DNA of 6,777 bases from positions 24,787 through 31,563 of the forward strand of contig DLSX01000022.1 of the NCBI GenBank assembly GCA_002500765.1. Direction: 5' to 3'. This document shows positions 5,435 to 6,777 of the stretch, piece by piece. Source of the stretch: Neorhizobium sp. UBA7851. Lineage in GTDB: Bacteria; Pseudomonadota; Alphaproteobacteria; Rhizobiales; Rhizobiaceae. Each line of letters begins with the position of its first letter. Position 1 is the stretch's first letter. The notes below the pieces were generated by a model. That model saw only the letters and a list, made by a program, of their open reading frames with translations. It ran no database searches and was not told the DNA's origin. The translations under genes and the position numbers were made by a program.

Positions 5435-5448
5435 TGAGCATTTGCTCA
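5435..5448. promoter_or_regulatory. Palindromic candidate TetR operator
   Basis: TGAGCATTTGCTCA has perfect 6-bp arms (TGAGCA/TGCTCA) around a TT centre. It lies 16 bp upstream of the tetR ATG and 41 bp upstream of the divergent NTF2-like ATG, next to a -10-like TATATT at 5449-5454. Binding would block both promoters. This is a typical size and position for a TetR-family operator; the assignment is inference. Confidence 0.65.
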
Positions 5449-5489
5449 TATATTTGGAGGAGGCTAACAAATTTCAAGGAAGGGTGCAC

Positions 5490-5960
5490 ATGACAGATAA
5501 TAATTTCCGCGGAGCGCTTGCAGTCGCGCAAGATTATGTCCGATTCATCGAAACCGAAGATCGTGAGGGTATTGCACAGTGCCTCGCTGACAATGTTGAG
5601 CAGATTTTCCCAATCGCAGCCGACGCGACTGGGGATCCCATGGGCATTTTCTCCGGCAAGGAGGAAGTCCTCGATTATACTAATGGGTTGTTCGGCAAGT
5701 TCAGAGGGCTGCAATGGCCGGATCCTGACTGGAGCGAATCGGTCGATCGCAAGCGGGCGTTTTTGGAAGCGCGTGGAAGCGCGACGGTCACCCACTCAGG
5801 TGTCCCATACAGCAACGTCTACATCACCCGCTTCGATGTGGAGAATGGGCTAATCACCCGCATAAAGGAGTACGCCAATGCAACTTTGTATGTGTCGCTT
5901 GGGATTGAACCCACGACGATCGAGATGAAGGCTGTGGAACGGGTCCAGGCACGTCGTTAG
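5490..5960 (+). CDS. NTF2-like / SnoaL-type protein
   Basis: A small cytoplasmic protein of 156 residues with the NTF2 alpha+beta cone pattern. An N-terminal helix pair (FRGALAVAQDYVRFIETEDREGIAQCLADNVEQIFP, here described in part) is followed by GIFSGKEEVLDYTNGLF. The closing strands contain VYITRFDVENGLITRIKEYANATL, the usual SnoaL ending in which the strand carries the cleft-lining residues. The family includes ketosteroid isomerases, limonene-epoxide hydrolase-like enzymes, polyketide cyclases and non-enzymatic binders; without clear catalytic residues no reaction can be assigned. The ATG at 5490 has AAGGAAG 7 nt upstream. An open frame reaches to 5364, but that part lies antisense to the tetR gene and is not credible. 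The gene is divergent from and probably controlled by the TetR regulator. Confidence 0.85.
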   Translation: MTDNNFRGALAVAQDYVRFIETEDREGIAQCLADNVEQIFPIAADATGDPMGIFSGKEEVLDYTNGLFGKFRGLQWPDPDWSESVDRKRAFLEARGSATVTHSGVPYSNVYITRFDVENGLITRIKEYANATLYVSLGIEPTTIEMKAVERVQARR

Positions 5961-6149
5961 GCTAACTGGCGGTCTTCGCAGGAATGGCAGCTTTCCGGTC
6001 CTCGATGCCAGAACCTGCCCATGGCCTTATCGCAGGCCGAGGAGAGCGCCAACATATCCGGAGTTCTGCTCACAGACCGGGCACAAGGAGTGCCTCAGTT
6101 GTGGCACGTCGCTTCATCGGCCTTGGGTCGCAGTGACGGCAACCCGGCG
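5961..6149. other. Intergenic gap between the NTF2-like and second TetR genes
   Basis: These 189 bp separate two convergently ending genes. No terminator hairpin with a T-run and no credible gene was found. An open + frame through 6010-6130 encodes two Cys pairs by chance but has no start with a ribosome-binding site. Confidence 0.5.
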
Positions 6150-6713
6150 TCAGGAAGACATTAGGCTGACCATCAGCGCAATGTTCTCCTCGATGGTCGG
6201 TAGCCCCTTTTCCCGCGAGAGCAGTCCATTGGCCTCCATGGTGACGAGGCCATGCATGGTGGCCAGGAATAGGCTGGCCAAGCTCTTAGTGGGCGCGTCG
6301 GGGAACACGTCGGCTTTCTTGCAGTCCTCGACCATGGCCATGATCTCGCTCAGGCAGGCGGTACTTTGTGTCTGCAGATCAGAATGCATCCGTGCGAGCG
6401 CGGGCGCGCTGAACACCAACCGATACCTCGCCGGCCGCTCGCGGCTGAAGCTCACGAGGGTAGATAGTGCGGCCAGCAGCTTGTCTCTGGGCGCTTGAGC
6501 CGAGACACGTATGTCCGCAAAGGTCGTCGTCAGACATTTAAGGTCTGCCGTTGCGACAGCGGCCAGCAGGGCGTCCCGGTTGCGATAATGCTTATATGGG
6601 GCGTTGTGCGAGACGCCGGCGGCGTGGCCGACCGCGCGCAGGGTCATGGCCTGTTCGCCTCCGGCGTCCAGCAACGACGCTGCCGCCCTGACCAGCTTGT
6701 CGTGCGTGCTCAT
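6150..6713 (-). CDS. TetR/AcrR-family regulator with WHG-type C-terminal domain
   Basis: A 187-residue repressor. The HTH lies at about 24-43 (MTLRAVGHAAGVSHNAPYKHY), with HNAPYKHYRNRDALLAAVA typical of this TetR branch. The C-terminal half resembles the WHG (TetR_C_13) domain. It includes RYRLVFSAPALAR and LASLFLATMHGLVTMEANGLL, where the family's Trp-His-Gly appears here as Met-His-Gly. The ATG at 6713 is selected because GGAAAGG lies about 5 nt upstream and the N-terminus then matches the family. The frame stays open to 6773, so a longer form starting there cannot be excluded. The regulated gene would be expected upstream, beyond the right edge of the window. It is a different TetR subgroup from the one at 4711-5418, so the two are not a recent duplication. 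Confidence 0.92.
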   Translation of the reverse strand: MSTHDKLVRAAASLLDAGGEQAMTLRAVGHAAGVSHNAPYKHYRNRDALLAAVATADLKCLTTTFADIRVSAQAPRDKLLAALSTLVSFSRERPARYRLVFSAPALARMHSDLQTQSTACLSEIMAMVEDCKKADVFPDAPTKSLASLFLATMHGLVTMEANGLLSREKGLPTIEENIALMVSLMSS

Positions 6714-6777
6714 TTCAGCCTTTCCGGTTCCTCTTCGGACCTCAGCTGCACGAGCGTCCTGGAATCCCGCCATAGAG

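Noticed and set aside
5364..5489. N-terminal extension of the NTF2-like frame
   Set aside because: It lies largely antisense to the tetR coding sequence and across the palindrome; the ATG at 5490 has a good ribosome-binding site.
4559..5780. 12-bp match GCGCGTGGAAGC at 4559-4570 and 5769-5780 as a possible rearrangement repeat
   Set aside because: It is short and GC-rich, and the second copy is inside a coherent coding region. Chance is the simpler explanation.
6010..6130. Plus-strand frame with Cys pairs (CPWPY, HKECLSCG) resembling a zinc ribbon
   Set aside because: No start codon with a ribosome-binding site, spacing unlike known zinc ribbons, and the frame runs on antisense into the second tetR gene.
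6714..6773. Longer start for the second TetR protein
   Set aside because: The extra 20 residues do not look like a TetR N-terminus, and the ATG at 6713 has a fitting Shine-Dalgarno.
379..6777. Second copy of the guaA 3' end as attR
   Set aside because: Reading through the window, no copy of GAGTGGGAATGA was found; the other end of the element, if any, is outside.
1..6777. CRISPR array, rRNA, insertion sequence or toxin-antitoxin pair
   Set aside because: No regularly spaced repeats, rRNA sequence, transposase motif or paired small toxin and antitoxin genes were seen on either strand.

Overview
The window looks like chromosomal DNA of an alphaproteobacterium, probably Hyphomicrobiales (rhizobia and relatives). 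The basis is the GMP synthase tail, which ends ...SKPPGTIEWE in the style of that group, together with moderately high GC and GC-rich third codon positions. No more precise taxonomy can be justified from the sequence.

Region 1 (1-378) is the 3' end of guaA (GMP synthase), a housekeeping gene whose last codons are a known integration target for mobile elements. Region 2 (379-2559) is a small integration module. It has a 294-bp leader rich in hairpins and repeats, a complete DUF4102-type tyrosine recombinase (673-1929, +), a convergent AlpA-like small HTH protein (1895-2179, -) whose gene overlaps the integrase 3' end by 35 bp, and a 380-bp non-coding stretch with short repeats. No second copy of the guaA 3' end was found by eye, so if this is an integrated element its far end lies outside the window or is lost. 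The arrangement resembles guaA-targeted islands such as the IntG-type module of tripartite Mesorhizobium ICEs (inference). Region 3 (2560-2644) is an intact tRNA-Leu(CAA) with encoded CCA.

Region 4 (2723-6777) is an accessory, regulator-rich stretch. A LysR regulator (-) is divergent from a classical short-chain dehydrogenase/reductase (+). Their 126-bp intergenic gap holds two LysR-type boxes 31 bp apart. The SDR is followed after 25 bp by a well-initiated but broken gene whose roughly 20 remaining residues look like the start of a metal-dependent amidohydrolase. Next come a TetR regulator (-) divergent from an NTF2/SnoaL-like protein (+), with a near-perfect palindrome in the gap as a candidate operator, and a second TetR regulator (-) of the WHG-domain type whose divergent partner would lie beyond the window.

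The accessory genes look like pieces of small-molecule catabolism or detoxification, each enzyme next to its own one-component regulator. The truncated amidohydrolase suggests that at least one pathway has been disrupted by rearrangement. I do not see a clear undescribed system. The most interesting signals are the repeat architecture upstream of the integrase, an RNA hairpin that would cover the ribosome-binding site of the AlpA-like gene, the paired LysR boxes, and the broken SDR-amidohydrolase operon.
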